Assembly: GCA_030066085.1 (NCBI GenBank)
Contig: JASJCI010000038.1
Span: 1 to 64,000 of the forward strand
From: Gammaproteobacteria bacterium
Lineage (GTDB): Bacteria > Pseudomonadota > Gammaproteobacteria > GCA-001735895
Length of the DNA: 64,000 bases
Reading direction: 5' to 3'
Part shown: positions 25,201 through 34,297 of the stretch, one piece after another
Layout of the letters: each line of letters opens with the position of its first letter
Numbering within the stretch: the stretch's first letter is position 1
Notes under the pieces: model-generated
Seen by the model: the letters and a program-made list of their open reading frames with translations, nothing else
The model's database searches: none
What the model was told of the DNA's origin: nothing
Made by a program: the position numbers and the translations under genes

Positions 25201-26366
25201 CCGGCGAAACACAGCATCACGAACGCAAACGAGTAACCCCGGGCCAGCAGCGTGCCCATGAAGGCCGGGCCGAGCGCGGTCGAAAACACGTTGATCGCGG
25301 TGGTCAGCGACTTGATCGCGCCGAGGTGGCGCGCACCGTACAGCTCCGGCCACAGCGCGGTGAACCCGGGGAAGTAGATACCGAAGCAAATACCCATGAG
25401 GCCGAGGTAGGGCCAGACCGCGAGTTCGTGATCCCACAGCGCCAGCACCACGAGAGCGGCGGCAAAGGGCAACAGGTAGAACGGGACCACGCGATGCGCG
25501 CTGAAGCGGTCGATCAGCGTGCCGGCATAAATCGTGATGCCGATCGTGACCAGCGAGTACACCCAGTAATTGCCGGTCAGCCACAGCAGGCTCCAGCCCT
25601 TGGCCGAGGTGATTTCGGCCGGAAAGAAAAACAGCGCGGTACCGATCGCGCCCGGCGCCAGCATCGCCGGCACCAGCAGGTAAAAGCGCGCCTCGGCCAG
25701 CATCTGCCAGCGGGTATAACCAGGCTGCCCCTGCCCGCTCTCGATCGCATCGTCCAGCTTGCGCGTATGCGCCGCGTGGCGCTCGCCGTGGCCCCGCAGC
25801 AACCACAGGGCAACGGGAATCGCGCAGGCAACCACCGCCGCTACCCCGAGATAGGTCTGCTGCCAGCCCCAGGTCTGCGCGGCGTATACCCCGGTGACCG
25901 GCAGTATGGCTTCACCGGTGGAAAAACCCATCGACGCCAGCGCAATTGCCTTGCCGCGGTCCGCGTCGTGGTAACGCGCCATCGACGTGATGCCGGTATG
26001 GCTGGTCAGACCCTGGCCGAACTGGCGCATCAGAAAAATCGCCAACACCAGCAACACCGGCGACGAGACCGTGGCCATGACCAGGCAGGCGCCCACCAAA
26101 CCGCAGAGCACGGCCGTGCTGAACCAGCGCAGGTCGTAACGATCGAGCAACGCGCCGCTCCAGTTCAGCACGAAGGCCGAGGCCAGCGTACCGAGCATGT
26201 AGATTCGACCCCAGCTGCCCGGATCGAGATCGAATTGCGCCTGGATATCCGCGCCGAAACTGCCGATGAAATAAGTCTGCCCCGCGCTCGACAGGAAAGC
26301 GAGAAAAAAACCGAAGGCGAGGAACCGCGGGTGTGCCCGCGCGAACCGCCAGTAGTCGATCAGCAT
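25143..26366 (-). CDS. MFS transporter (oxalate/formate antiporter-like topology)
   Basis: A protein of 407 aa with twelve hydrophobic segments. N-terminal FLAFLSSAGQTYFIGSFGADI and LGTLASAFVLNWSGALLDRYD are typical of major facilitator superfamily carriers of monocarboxylate or organic-acid type. It lies convergent with the BKACE gene, the two overlapping by 58 bp at their 3' ends, so read-through would produce antisense RNA. It may import or export an acid related to the neighbouring catabolic genes (inference). Confidence 0.88.
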   Translation of the reverse strand: MLIDYWRFARAHPRFLAFGFFLAFLSSAGQTYFIGSFGADIQAQFDLDPGSWGRIYMLGTLASAFVLNWSGALLDRYDLRWFSTAVLCGLVGACLVMATVSSPVLLVLAIFLMRQFGQGLTSHTGITSMARYHDADRGKAIALASMGFSTGEAILPVTGVYAAQTWGWQQTYLGVAAVVACAIPVALWLLRGHGERHAAHTRKLDDAIESGQGQPGYTRWQMLAEARFYLLVPAMLAPGAIGTALFFFPAEITSAKGWSLLWLTGNYWVYSLVTIGITIYAGTLIDRFSAHRVVPFYLLPFAAALVVLALWDHELAVWPYLGLMGICFGIYFPGFTALWPELYGARHLGAIKSLTTAINVFSTALGPAFMGTLLARGYSFAFVMLCFAGYCVFSTALLAWALRTPRR

Positions 26367-26479
26367 CGGGGCCCGGCCGGCGAATCAGGAATGAAGTCGC
26401 GCGACGATAGCAGGATTTGGCACGCAAAAACATCCCGCGGGTTAAACTGCGGGCGACCGAACCAGGTGACAGAATCCGT

Positions 26480-27082
26480 ATGGCTAAATTGTTTCCGGAC
26501 CCGGCGCAGCTGGACTATCGACCGCCGCCAGCACTGGCCTTGCTGGAGGAGGCGACCCGCAGACTCGACTTCGACATGCCATCGGTGGCGGAGACCGGGG
26601 CCCTGTTGCGCGCACTCGCGGGCAGGACATCATCGGCGCGGGTCCTCGAGCTCGGTACCGGTACCGGGCTCGCGACCTGCTGGCTGCTCGACGGGCTCGA
26701 TGCGCACGGCACACTCGTCACGCTCGACAACGATGGCGCGGTGCAGCAGCCGGCACGCGATTATCTCGGCGATGATCCCCGGCTGCACATCCTGACCGAG
26801 GACGGCGCGGACTACCTGCGGCGCGCGGCGGCCAGCAGTTTCGACCTGGTTTTTGCCGACGCATGGCCGGGCAAATTCGTCGACCTCGCCCGCGCCCTCG
26901 ACCTCCTCGCGCCGGACGGCATCTACGTCGGCGACGACCTGCTACCGCAGGACAACTGGCCCGAGGGACACGCAGCGCGCGTACCGCGGTTCATCGAGGC
27001 GGTGAGCGGGCGCACGGATCTCGAGGTCGAATACCGGGGATGGTCGAGCGGTATCCTGCTCGCGCGCCGACGGCGCGACTGA
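26480..27082 (+). CDS. SAM-dependent O-methyltransferase-like protein
   Basis: A protein of 200 aa from ATG 26480 (AGGTGA 11 nt upstream); an open extension back to 26417 looks non-coding. SAM-binding motif I is VLELGTGTGLATCWLL, then VTLDNDG and DLVFADAWPGKF, and DGIYVGDDLLPQ. The pattern resembles the caffeoyl-CoA O-methyltransferase-like group. Substrate unknown. Monocistronic, convergent with the secreted protein gene 8 bp away. Confidence 0.8.
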   Translation: MAKLFPDPAQLDYRPPPALALLEEATRRLDFDMPSVAETGALLRALAGRTSSARVLELGTGTGLATCWLLDGLDAHGTLVTLDNDGAVQQPARDYLGDDPRLHILTEDGADYLRRAAASSFDLVFADAWPGKFVDLARALDLLAPDGIYVGDDLLPQDNWPEGHAARVPRFIEAVSGRTDLEVEYRGWSSGILLARRRRD

Positions 27083-27090
27083 AACTGCGC

Positions 27091-27660
27091 TCAGGGTACT
27101 GCGAGCTGCCAGCGGGCGCGCGCAGCTTCGATCGCGCTGCAGTCGGCGACGAACAGCGCCCGCCAGCGATCGGCACTGGAATAGGTAGTCGCCGAGCGTT
27201 CACCCACCGCGAGGCACAGATCGCTCCCCGCAAGCGTCAGCCGCCCGTCCGCATGCAGGACGAAACGCTGCAGCGCCGGGGTCTCGAAAAAGGGCCCGCT
27301 TTCGTCGCAGGGGCGTAACAGCACCGACGCACCGGGCAGCGCACGCGCATTGACGCCGGCCACGGTAATGCAGCGATCGACGGCAGGAAAATGCAGCTGG
27401 CCGTTGTCACGCATGACGACGGCGCTGTCCACGGTCAGCGCCGGCTTGCAGTTGTGCGCGAATAGCGGCAGGTCGACCCGCAGCCATTGGCCGACACCGA
27501 GAATGTCCACGCAGTAGCCGTCCATCGGCCGATCGAGTACAGCCACCAGGCGCAGGTGACGGAGTTGCGCTTCGCTCGCGCTCGCCGGTATGCAGTACAG
27601 CAACGCCAGCGCCGACAGAAATATCCCGGCAATGGTCGCGAGCGGCAATTTGATACGCAT
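27091..27660 (-). CDS. Secreted protein, possible ricin-type beta-trefoil
   Basis: A protein of 189 aa from ATG 27660. Residues 1-29 are a signal peptide (LLYCIPASASEAQ). The mature part repeats the text (Y/D)xC(V/I/L)xV: GYCVDI, DRCITVAG, SDLCLAVG, each followed by an L..C or W pattern (VLLRPCDE, FVADC). This spacing suggests a beta-trefoil lectin-like fold with three repeats, but the assignment is by eye. Cysteines suggest disulfides in the envelope. Divergent from the small conserved-looking gene at 27761. Confidence 0.6.
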   Translation of the reverse strand: MRIKLPLATIAGIFLSALALLYCIPASASEAQLRHLRLVAVLDRPMDGYCVDILGVGQWLRVDLPLFAHNCKPALTVDSAVVMRDNGQLHFPAVDRCITVAGVNARALPGASVLLRPCDESGPFFETPALQRFVLHADGRLTLAGSDLCLAVGERSATTYSSADRWRALFVADCSAIEAARARWQLAVP

Positions 27661-27760
27661 GGCTGCAGGTCTCCGCGTGCTCGGCAGGCCGGCCATTATC
27701 CAGTATCATCCGGCCTGGCGTCGACATGAATACGCACTACCCCGGCTGACGGAGAAATAC

Positions 27761-28117
27761 ATGGCAGGAATAGGCCCGGTCACGACCAACCGCAGCGATT
27801 TGCTCCGCCGTGCCGGCGTACGGCCGGTGATCAGCAACCCGCAGAACGAGCTCGAGATTTTCTGCAGCCTGTGCGTCGGCCGGGTCTATTACCGCGAACG
27901 CAACCGGACGCTGTATTTCGTCGACTCGCCGGCGCTGTCGATCAGCGATATCGTCAAGCAGGTGTTTCGCGGCCTCGACCAGCAGGCCCGCTTCGGTCAG
28001 CTCTACATGGATGAACACCGGCTGTTCCGCGCCGCGTCGTTCATCCAGCTCGACAAACCCCAGCGCCGTGCGCTGTTCGCGGCTTTCGCGCTGTCGGGAA
28101 TCCACATTACCCGCTGA
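27761..28117 (+). CDS. Conserved-looking hypothetical protein, 118 aa
   Basis: Start ATG 27761 with GGAG 6 nt upstream; the frame is open before it but only by chance. The protein has a CSLC pair (FCSLCVGRVYY) and a basic, well-mixed composition, and no signal peptide or membrane segment. No family was recognised. It precedes the MoxR gene by 106 bp in the same direction and may be part of the same transcription unit. Confidence 0.6.
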   Translation: MAGIGPVTTNRSDLLRRAGVRPVISNPQNELEIFCSLCVGRVYYRERNRTLYFVDSPALSISDIVKQVFRGLDQQARFGQLYMDEHRLFRAASFIQLDKPQRRALFAAFALSGIHITR

Positions 28118-28223
28118 ACCGCAGCGCCACCAGGAAGTCGCCGCGAGCCTCTATCCCCACGGAGTGATTGACCGCCCCGCTTCGCGACCACACACTAGAC
28201 CGTTTTAACCAACCCGATCGAAC

Positions 28224-29255
28224 ATGCGACCAGCTCACATCACCGCGGTAATCGAACAGGAATTCAGCAGCACCCAGCAGGGATATCACACGCCGGTCAT
28301 GCTGTGGGGGCCGCCCGGCGTCGGCAAATCGCAGATCGTCGCCCAGGTCGCGGAAAATCACGCCGCCGCGCTGGTCGACATCCGCCTGTCGCAAATGGAG
28401 CCGAGCGACCTGCGCGGCATCCCGTTCAAGCAGGGCGACAAGGTGGAGTGGGCGATACCGGCAATGCTGCCGGATGTCGCCGCGCACGGTGAAGCCGGCA
28501 TCCTGTTCATCGATGAAATTACCTCGGCGCCGCCAAGCGTCTCGGCCGCGGCCTACCAGTTGATCCTCGACCGCCGGCTCGGCGAATACCGCGTGCCCGA
28601 TCACTGGGCGATCGTCGCCGCCGGCAACCGCCAGGGTGACCGCGGCGTCACCTACAGCATGCCCGCGCCGCTGGCCAATCGCTTCTCGCATTACGAGGTC
28701 GAGGTCAATCTCGACGACTGGGCGCAGTGGGCCTATCACCACGCCATCGACGAGCGCATCATCGGCTTCCTGCGCTTTCGCCCCGACCTGCTGTTCGACT
28801 TCAACCCGGAACACAACCCGGTGGCTTTCCCGTCGCCGCGTTCGTGGGAATTCGCCCATCGCGCGCTGCACAAGTTCGCCGAGCGCCCCGACCTGCTGCC
28901 GGGCGGACTCGAGGCCTGCGTCGGCAAGGCCGCCGGTGTCGAGCTGTTCGCGTTCATCCAGAGCCTGCAAAACCTGCCCGACATCGATGCCATCCTGCGC
29001 GGCGAATCGCGCCAGTGTCCAGACGAAATCGATCTGCAGTACGCGGTTGCAACCGCGCTGGTGACGCGCGCCGCGCGCGCGGACGGCGACGCCGCGCTGC
29101 TCGGCCATGTGCTCGACTACGCCAGCTGTTTCAAACAGCGCGAAATGGGTGTGATGCTGGTTTCCGACCTGCATCGCGCGGTTGGCCAGGACCTGTTCGC
29201 GGTACCGCAGTTCGCCGACTGGGCGCAGCAAATCGGGGACATCCTGGTGTACTGA
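28224..29255 (+). CDS. MoxR-type AAA+ ATPase
   Basis: A protein of 343 aa. Walker A GPPGVGKSQ (residues ~29-37), Walker B GILFIDEIT and sensor region WAIVAAGNRQGDRG define a MoxR-family AAA+ protein. These chaperones remodel metalloenzyme complexes together with a VWA-domain partner. The next gene, 2 nt after the stop, encodes precisely such a VWA protein. The complex's client is unknown; the third gene resembles DsrS. The region KDVEV-like linker seen in longer family members is absent, so this is the short form. Confidence 0.88.
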   Translation: MRPAHITAVIEQEFSSTQQGYHTPVMLWGPPGVGKSQIVAQVAENHAAALVDIRLSQMEPSDLRGIPFKQGDKVEWAIPAMLPDVAAHGEAGILFIDEITSAPPSVSAAAYQLILDRRLGEYRVPDHWAIVAAGNRQGDRGVTYSMPAPLANRFSHYEVEVNLDDWAQWAYHHAIDERIIGFLRFRPDLLFDFNPEHNPVAFPSPRSWEFAHRALHKFAERPDLLPGGLEACVGKAAGVELFAFIQSLQNLPDIDAILRGESRQCPDEIDLQYAVATALVTRAARADGDAALLGHVLDYASCFKQREMGVMLVSDLHRAVGQDLFAVPQFADWAQQIGDILVY

Positions 29256-29257
29256 GC

Positions 29258-30385
29258 GTGGATGCAACGACCAAGATGGCCGCGGCGCGCACGCGCCTGA
29301 TCCTCGACAAACCGTTTCTCGGCGCACTGGCGCTGCGCCTGCCGCTGGTCGAAGCCGACGCCAGCTGGTGCCAGTCGACCTGGAGCAACGGCAAGTCGCT
29401 GTATTACAACCCCGCCTACATCGACGCGCTCGACGTCGACCAAACCCAGTTCGCGCTGTCGCGCGAAGCGCTGCACTGCGCGCTGCTGCACTTCTACCGG
29501 CGCGGCAGCCGCACGCAGAACCTGTGGGACAACGCCTGCGACTACGCGGTCAATCCGCTGCTGATCGACGACGGCCTGAAACCGACCCACGACACCGTGT
29601 ACCTGCCCGAGTTCGCCGGCATGACCGCCGAGGAGATCTACCCGCTGCTGCAGGACAACCTGCAGCAGGACGAATCGCAGGCTAGCGGCAGCGACGGCGG
29701 CAGCGGCAGCGAGGATCAGCGCCCGCGCGACAGCCGGCCCGACCCCGGCGAAATGGATACGCTGGCGGCACAGTGGCGCCAGCGCATGGCCGCGGCGGCG
29801 CAACAGGCGCAGCAGGCCGGCAAGCTGAGCCCGGAGATGGCGCGCCTGGTCGACTTTTTCCTGCAGCCGAAACTGCCGTGGCGCGCGCTGCTGGCGCAAC
29901 ACCTCACCGCCACCGCGCGCAACGACTACAGCTACACTCGCCCGTCGAGCCGGCGCGGCGACCCGGCGGTATTTCCGGGACTGCGCAGCGACGAGGTCGA
30001 GCTGGTGGTCGCGGTCGACACCAGCGGTTCGATTCGCGACGACGAAGTCGAGCAGTTCTTCGCCGAAATCGACGCGATCAAGGGCCAGGTACGCGCGCGC
30101 ATCACGCTGCTGTGCTGCGATTGCGAGATCGTCACGGGATTCCCGCTGGTGTTCGAACCCTGGGACGAATTTCGCCACGATATCGACGTCAAGGGCGGCG
30201 GCGGTACGGATTTTCGGCCGGTGTTCGACTGGGTCGAACGCCAGGATCGGCCGCCGGATACGCTGGTCTACTTCACCGATGCACGGGGTCGCTTCCCGCC
30301 GAGCGAGCCGCACTGGCCGACGCTGTGGCTGGTCAAGGGCGGCAGCGACGTGCCCTTCGGCGTACGCATCCAGCTGAACGACTGA
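29258..30385 (+). CDS. VWA-like metallopeptidase-domain protein (DUF2201)
   Basis: A protein of 375 aa from GTG 29258. The N-terminal half has REALHCALLHFYRRG, the His-containing helix of the DUF2201 'putative metallopeptidase' domain, followed by a Q/S/G/D-rich linker (residues ~130-170). The C-terminal VWA-like domain shows the metal-site text VAVDTSGSIRDDE and KGGGGTDFRPVFDW. The N-terminal helix lacks a clean HExxH, so peptidase activity is doubtful. It is the expected partner of the MoxR ATPase upstream, and is followed 4 nt later by the DsrS-like gene. Confidence 0.85.
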   Translation: MDATTKMAAARTRLILDKPFLGALALRLPLVEADASWCQSTWSNGKSLYYNPAYIDALDVDQTQFALSREALHCALLHFYRRGSRTQNLWDNACDYAVNPLLIDDGLKPTHDTVYLPEFAGMTAEEIYPLLQDNLQQDESQASGSDGGSGSEDQRPRDSRPDPGEMDTLAAQWRQRMAAAAQQAQQAGKLSPEMARLVDFFLQPKLPWRALLAQHLTATARNDYSYTRPSSRRGDPAVFPGLRSDEVELVVAVDTSGSIRDDEVEQFFAEIDAIKGQVRARITLLCCDCEIVTGFPLVFEPWDEFRHDIDVKGGGGTDFRPVFDWVERQDRPPDTLVYFTDARGRFPPSEPHWPTLWLVKGGSDVPFGVRIQLND

Positions 30386-30389
30386 TTCC

Positions 30390-31538
30390 TTGGCCGAACC
30401 CGCCGATATTTCCCCCGAAGACAGCCTGCGCCTCAACGTGCTGCTGGCGCAGGCGCCCGAGGCGATTCGCATCGACGAGGCACGCATGGTCGTGCACGCG
30501 TTGACGCCGAAAGGCGAGGCACGCATCGAGCTGAATCCGAATGCCGCCGACGAGACCTACCTGCGACGGGTCAAGTCGCTGCTGTCGAGCCATGCCACCG
30601 GGTCGCCGGGCGGTTACCCGGTGTTTCTCGATCGCTGGACCCGCATGGGGCAGGCGCGCGATCAAATGCTCGAACAGCTGCTGCTGCTCGGCGAGAGCGA
30701 GGCCGTGGTGGCGGTCGTCCACGCGCCAGGCCTGGACGCGCGGCTCGCGCGACGCGCCTGGTGGGCGATGCCGGACGCGGCCAACGCGCGCGCGATGTTG
30801 CGCCATGCCGCGGTAGCCGAGAGCGAGATCGGGCGCGAGCTGGCGATTTTCCTGCTCGAATTTTTGCCCTTCGAGGAAAAACCTGTCGACCAGCTCGAAT
30901 CGGTGCGCCTGCTGCTGCAACCCGGGCTGGTCGATGCCGCGACCCGCGACAGGCTATGGCGGCAGGCGCAAAACCGTCGCGGTATGCTGGTCGGGTTCAT
31001 CCATGCCGCGAGCGATGACCTGCCGCTCGATCTGCCCGCGCACCCGGCGCTCGAGCGCTGTCGCGCCGCCGTCCACGACAGCCACGACGCGGCCGAACTG
31101 GCAACGCTGGCAAAGATCCTCGCGCCGGCCGGCCAGGCCTGCGTTGCAACCTGCATCGCCGCGCTGGAAAAACTGCCCGACCAGGAAGTTGCGGTCTCGC
31201 TGTTCCAGGCGATGGCGCGGTATTTCGCCAGCGCCCGCGTAGTCGAAGGTCAGTGGCGCGATGCCGGCGAGCTGGAGCGGGCGGTCGCCGCCTGTCCGTC
31301 ACCGCGAGCGCAGGGCCTCGAGCAACAACTCGATTCGCTGCGCTTCCTGTCCGCGATCTCGGTTTCGCTGCTCGACCCGATTTTTGCGCGTACCGACTCG
31401 ATCGGCAGCGGTATGCGGCGCAAACTGCAGCCCGTAACCGATCGCATCCTGTATCACCTCGAGCGGCTCGGCCCGGGCAGCGGCATAACGGCTGTCGACA
31501 CGGGCCGCCGTCGCGGGCGCCGCTCGCGCCAGGCGTAA
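30390..31538 (+). CDS. Helical-repeat protein, possibly DsrS-like
   Basis: A protein of 382 aa, TTG start 4 nt after the VWA gene. It is almost wholly alpha-helical by composition (many Leu/Ala/Arg), with HEAT-like stretches (EAVVAVVHAPGLDARLARRAW; ELATLAKILAPAGQACVATC). The tail (GRRRGRRSRQA) is basic. From memory, proteins annotated DsrS (a cytosolic protein linked to sulfur oxidisers) look like this and sit beside MoxR/VWA genes, but I could not check. Function unknown; probably a scaffold or client of the MoxR-VWA complex. Confidence 0.55.
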   Translation: MAEPADISPEDSLRLNVLLAQAPEAIRIDEARMVVHALTPKGEARIELNPNAADETYLRRVKSLLSSHATGSPGGYPVFLDRWTRMGQARDQMLEQLLLLGESEAVVAVVHAPGLDARLARRAWWAMPDAANARAMLRHAAVAESEIGRELAIFLLEFLPFEEKPVDQLESVRLLLQPGLVDAATRDRLWRQAQNRRGMLVGFIHAASDDLPLDLPAHPALERCRAAVHDSHDAAELATLAKILAPAGQACVATCIAALEKLPDQEVAVSLFQAMARYFASARVVEGQWRDAGELERAVAACPSPRAQGLEQQLDSLRFLSAISVSLLDPIFARTDSIGSGMRRKLQPVTDRILYHLERLGPGSGITAVDTGRRRGRRSRQA

Positions 31539-31542
31539 CCGC

Positions 31543-31971
31543 TCAGCGGCCGCCGCCGCGCGACATCGCTGCTTTGCGCGCCTTGTTCCAGTAGCGGAAG
31601 AATCGCCCGAGATCGGGTTCGCGCGCCAGCTCGACGAACGGGGTATCGGCTACCTCCACGACGTCGAAGTCACGCTGCAGGTGCTCGATGCGGTTTTGCA
31701 GCAGCTGGTTCGGTGTCGCCGGCACGTAGATCGACCCGCCGTGCTGACGCGCGAGCCGCGCCAGGCAGGTCTGCTGGTCGCCATGCAGGATGGTCACCGG
31801 CAGTTCCACCAGGCTCTCGTAAATGAACACCAGCCGCTTGAAGCCGTAATCCATGGCCTGCAGGTACGCATCGTCCCAGACGAAGAAAGCCGGGCTGCCG
31901 TCGCCCGCCGCGGCAAATACCGGGTGATCGCTGCGCAGCGCATCCTCGTGCAGCCAGATCAGTCCGCTCAT
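31543..31971 (-). CDS. Photolyase N-terminal alpha/beta domain-like protein
   Basis: A protein of 142 aa. It contains GLIWLHEDALRSDHPVFAA, KRLVFIYESLVELP and VTILHGDQQTCLARLARQHG, which follow the layout of the Rossmann-like antenna domain of photolyases/cryptochromes (W..D.LR..D.P; F..E.L..L; ..G.....L..L). It has no FAD domain: that is the upstream gene, whose stop overlaps this ATG (ATGA, 4 nt). The two probably assemble into one split photolyase-like protein. The C-terminus (RYWNKARKAAMSRGGGR) is basic. Confidence 0.65.
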   Translation of the reverse strand: MSGLIWLHEDALRSDHPVFAAAGDGSPAFFVWDDAYLQAMDYGFKRLVFIYESLVELPVTILHGDQQTCLARLARQHGGSIYVPATPNQLLQNRIEHLQRDFDVVEVADTPFVELAREPDLGRFFRYWNKARKAAMSRGGGR

Positions 31972-32762
31972 GCCGCCACCTCGAGGCGCGGAAACAGGCG
32001 CGCCGAGAGTTCCTCGTAGGAGGCATCGAGCACGGCGTTGTCGCGCGCCGACGTGTTGATGTCGGCGCTGGCGTACTTGCGCAGGTTATCGAGATTGAAG
32101 ATGTAGGGTCGGTTAGCGAAAGTGCTCGCGACCCATTGCCAGGACAGGTTGTTGCTGGCCGGGTCGCCGTCGACCAGGTGATGCAGGAACCAGCGTGCAC
32201 CGGCCTGCCAGCGGATGCGTCGCCAGTGCACGACGTAGGCGGCGAGGTACATGCGGCAATGGTTATGCAGGTAGCCGGTGCGCAGCAGGGTCGCGATGAA
32301 CTGGTCGATCGCGCCGACGCCGGTTTCGCCCGCGGCGATGTCGGCCGGCAGCCCGGTGGCATAGTCGGCCGCGGAGAAGCCGGTCTTGTAGGGCTCGACG
32401 TCATTCCAGATACGTTCGGGATGGCGCGCATACACGCGTTGCCAGTAGTCGCGCCAGGCGAGTTCCTGGACCAGCTTTTCGACCCTCGCGGGCTGCTCGG
32501 AGCGCGCCAGCGCCTCGTTGCGCACTTCGTCCAGCGTCAGTATGCCGTGGCGAATGTAGGGTGACAGGCAGGTCACGGCGCCGTCGAGGAAGTTGCGGGT
32601 GCGGCCGTAGGCTACCGGGTCCATGACGCGCAGGCGTTCCGCCGCCGGGGCAGCGCCGCCGATCATCGGGCTGACATCGCGCCGGTCCAGCCAGGGGCTC
32701 AGCCCGGCGACCTGTTCGACCAGTTGCTCGCGACTATCGAAGTCGCGCGGCAGTTCTTTCAT
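31968..32762 (-). CDS. Stand-alone photolyase/cryptochrome FAD-binding domain
   Basis: A protein of 264 aa consisting only of the C-terminal helical domain. It carries CLSPYIRHGILTL, ELAWRDYWQRVYARHP, TGYLHNHCRMYLAAYV and DGDPASNNLSWQWVASTFANRPY, all FAD-pocket segments of the family; DPASNN-SWQW is characteristic. No N-terminal antenna domain is present. ATGA overlaps both with the full-length photolyase gene before it and with the 142-aa antenna-like gene after it. The protein may bind FAD as a light sensor or repair enzyme working with that small partner (inference). Confidence 0.8.
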   Translation of the reverse strand: MKELPRDFDSREQLVEQVAGLSPWLDRRDVSPMIGGAAPAAERLRVMDPVAYGRTRNFLDGAVTCLSPYIRHGILTLDEVRNEALARSEQPARVEKLVQELAWRDYWQRVYARHPERIWNDVEPYKTGFSAADYATGLPADIAAGETGVGAIDQFIATLLRTGYLHNHCRMYLAAYVVHWRRIRWQAGARWFLHHLVDGDPASNNLSWQWVASTFANRPYIFNLDNLRKYASADINTSARDNAVLDASYEELSARLFPRLEVAA

Positions 32763-34297
32763 GACATTACACCTCTCGGCCGCGCGCCGGGGCGTCGGCG
32801 CGCAGCGAAACCATTGCGCCGGCGTGCGCCGTTAGCACGACCTGAACCGGGACGTACGTGGGTTGCAAGGATGCGCGCGGATTCCGCCCTGACCGCCGGA
32901 CGCTTGCGCCAGGCCCACAGGTGCTGGCGGGCGTGGCGCGAGGCGCTCTCGATATCCACCACCGGCGGCGGATAATCCAGGTCGTACATCTGCCGCTCCA
33001 GCGCCGTGATCTTCCACGGGCTATGCAGCAGGTCGGTCGGCAATCCCGCAAGTTCGGGACACCACCGGCGAATGAATTCGCCGTCGGGATCCTGCTCGAG
33101 CGACTGCTTGAGCGGGTTATAGATGCGGATGGTGTTGGTGCCGGTAACGCCGGCCTGCATCTGCACCTGCGAGTAGTGGATGCCCGGTTCGAAATCGAGA
33201 AACAGGCGCGCCAGGTGGGGCGCGGCGCGACGCCAGTCGATCTGCAGCTGGTGGCAGACGAAGCTGACCAGCATCGCGCGCATGCGAAAATTGATGTAAC
33301 CGGTCGCGGCCAGGCAGCGCATGCAGGCATCGACCAGCGGGTAGCCGGTGTTGCCGTCACACCAGCGCTGCAGCTCGGTTTCGCTGGCCGCGTCCTCGCG
33401 CCACGGGTAGTCGGCGTAGCCCCGGTTGACCGGGCGAAACTCCATGTCGGCCTCGCTTTCGAATTTCTGGATGAAATGACAGTGCCAGTGCAGTCGCGAC
33501 GACAGCGCCGCCAGCGCGCGCCGCCAGCCCGGACGCCTCCAGTGACGCAGCAGTTCCTGGTAGGCCTGGCGCAGGCTGAGGTTGCCCCAGGCGAGATAGG
33601 GCGACAGCCGCGAGCAAGTCTCGCGGCTTTGCCCCGGGCGCGAAATCCCGCGGTGGTAGTCCTGCCCGCGGCCGCGGTAAAAATCTTGCAGCACCTCGAG
33701 CGCCCTGCTTTCGCCGCCTGCCTGCATCAACGAATCTTCTGCCAGCCAGTCGGCCGGGATTTCGAAACGCAGCTCTGCTGGCAGCTCGACGAAACGAGTG
33801 CTGCCGAGCGCCGGCTGTTGGAGCGGCGCGCGCATGACCCGGTCCCAGTGACGATCCCAGTCTTCGCGATCGGGTTTGGCGCGGGTTACGGCGCCGACGG
33901 GATACTCGCGCCACTCGATCCCGTGCGCGGCACACCAGCGACCGACCGCTCGATCGCGCTCCCAGGTCAGTCGCAGCCCGACCTCTTCGTGGCTGAACAG
34001 CGTATCTATCGCGTAATGTCGATGCAGCGCCTCGAGACAGTCGAGCGCGTTGCCGTGCATGACACCGATGCGGACGTCGAAAGCTTCGAGCTGGCGGTCG
34101 AGATCGGCAAGCGACTGGCTGACGAAGCGCCAGTGGCGCGTCGCGTAATGTTCATCGTCCAGCAGTTCGGGCTCGAACACGTACAGCAGCAGCAGCGGCA
34201 GCGACTGCCCGCTGGCCGCGGCGAGTGGCGCGTGGTCCTGCAGCCGCAGATCGCGCTTGAACCAGGCGACGTTGATTGTTTCCCGCGCAGACTTCAC
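32759..34297 (-). CDS. Deoxyribodipyrimidine photolyase / cryptochrome family protein
   Basis: A protein of 512 aa from GTG 34297 (a longer open frame upstream is low-complexity and not photolyase-like). N-terminal NVAWFKRDLRLQDHAPLA starts the antenna domain. The FAD domain has CSRLSPYLAWGNLSLRQ, WHCHFIQKFE, GYPLVDACMRCL and FRMRAMLVSF. These are the motifs of the class I-like photolyase group that repairs UV pyrimidine dimers with blue light. First of three overlapping leftward genes and divergent (276-bp spacer) from the ligase-Lhr-Nei operon. Confidence 0.9.
   Translation of the reverse strand: MKSARETINVAWFKRDLRLQDHAPLAAASGQSLPLLLLYVFEPELLDDEHYATRHWRFVSQSLADLDRQLEAFDVRIGVMHGNALDCLEALHRHYAIDTLFSHEEVGLRLTWERDRAVGRWCAAHGIEWREYPVGAVTRAKPDREDWDRHWDRVMRAPLQQPALGSTRFVELPAELRFEIPADWLAEDSLMQAGGESRALEVLQDFYRGRGQDYHRGISRPGQSRETCSRLSPYLAWGNLSLRQAYQELLRHWRRPGWRRALAALSSRLHWHCHFIQKFESEADMEFRPVNRGYADYPWREDAASETELQRWCDGNTGYPLVDACMRCLAATGYINFRMRAMLVSFVCHQLQIDWRRAAPHLARLFLDFEPGIHYSQVQMQAGVTGTNTIRIYNPLKQSLEQDPDGEFIRRWCPELAGLPTDLLHSPWKITALERQMYDLDYPPPVVDIESASRHARQHLWAWRKRPAVRAESARILATHVRPGSGRANGARRRNGFAARRRPGARPRGVMS

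Noticed and set aside
31543..32762. Broken photolyase pseudogene
   Set aside because: The two frames are complete, overlap by ATGA, and have reversed domain order relative to a normal photolyase, which simple decay would not produce.
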